From assembly GCA_963847665.1 (NCBI GenBank), contig CAWKAO010000005.1, positions 1 to 24,717 of the forward strand: a DNA stretch of 24,717 nucleotides, written 5' to 3'. This document shows, piece after piece, positions 24,532 to 24,717 of this stretch (the first letter of the stretch is position 1; each line of letters starts with the position of its first letter). The notes below the pieces were generated by a model. It was given only the letters and a program-made list of their open reading frames with translations. It was not told the origin of the DNA and ran no database searches. Source of the DNA: CAWKAO01 sp963847665 (GTDB lineage: Bacteria; Actinomycetota; Humimicrobiia; Humimicrobiales; Humimicrobiaceae). A program made the position numbers and the translations under genes.

Positions 24532-24543
24532 TAGAACGTTTAT
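24532..24543. promoter_or_regulatory. Imperfect LacI-type operator before the TIM-barrel gene
   Basis: TAGAACGTTTAT keeps the AACGTTTA half of the palindrome and matches 8 of 10 bases of TAAACGTTTA. It lies 16 bases upstream of the ATG at 24516, next to the GGGGG ribosome site. The remaining 24544-24717 is AT-rich with no gene or clear promoter that I can support. Confidence 0.4.
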
Positions 24544-24717
24544 TTTGTTTTATCATTTTAATGAAAATCAAATTTAATTAAAAGCACTACTAAATAAATG
24601 TATGAAATCTACCAATAAAGCTTATGCTTGATAGGTGAATATACTTTGTAATCTGTTAATAATAAAAATAATTAAAAATCAATATTTTAAAAATCCGGAA
24701 AATAATATATATATTGA

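Overview
This is an AT-rich window of bacterial DNA, densely packed and mostly coded on the minus strand. It looks like a sugar-catabolism and accessory-metabolism island from an anaerobe. The lineage cannot be fixed from sequence alone. The many uroporphyrinogen-decarboxylase-like (URO-D superfamily) paralogs, the CUT1 sugar transporter and the Thr/Glu-rich lipoprotein linker would suit an uncultivated low-GC fermenter such as Atribacterota, but that is a weak guess. I saw no rRNA, tRNA, CRISPR array, transposase or integrase.

Layout from left to right. (1) 1-175 repeats the start of the CrtC-like gene found again near the right end. (2) 205-4929 (minus) is a deoxysugar operon: a degenerate DhnA-type aldolase, a fucose/arabinose-type isomerase, a rhamnulokinase with an in-frame TGA, and a class II aldolase with a frameshift. 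(3) 5005-6764 (minus) holds an intact amidohydrolase and a paralog that has lost every metal ligand. (4) 6864-7640 (plus) is an SDR oxidoreductase. (5) 7716-10279 (minus) is a class III aminotransferase followed by a URO-D-like protein. (6) 10436-14585 (minus) is a binding lipoprotein, two permeases and a DeoR regulator. (7) 15019-16059 (plus) is a diverged URO-D-like protein. (8) 16051-22173 (minus) is a mutarotase-like gene, three URO-D paralogs, a LacI regulator and a further URO-D gene. The right half of this run is intact and the left part is increasingly frameshifted. (9) 22319-22567 is a C-terminal relic of an MttB-like methyltransferase. (10) 22619-24516 (minus) is a TIM-barrel protein followed by a CrtC/AttH-like lipocalin-fold protein.

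Two regulatory codes can be read directly. The first is a direct repeat of AWWATG at exact 10-bp spacing (consensus AWWATGTACTAWWATG). It lies at or just downstream of the -10 box of three leftward promoters: transporter-DeoR, aminotransferase-URO-D and the amidohydrolase pair. It is a good candidate for the DeoR operator. The second is a LacI-type palindrome, TAAACGTTTA. It precedes the deoxysugar operon and the mutarotase-URO-D-LacI operon, lies in the transporter/15019 intergenic region, and appears in imperfect form before the TIM-barrel gene. The LacI gene in the window is broken.

Working model (inference): the transporter imports a sugar or glycoside. The isomerase, kinase and class II aldolase would split a 6-deoxyhexose into DHAP and lactaldehyde. 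The URO-D family, one member of which keeps a corrinoid-methyltransferase-like HxCG motif, together with the MttB relic, hints at demethylation of a methylated substrate. No corrinoid protein, corrinoid activator or transporter ATPase is present in the window.
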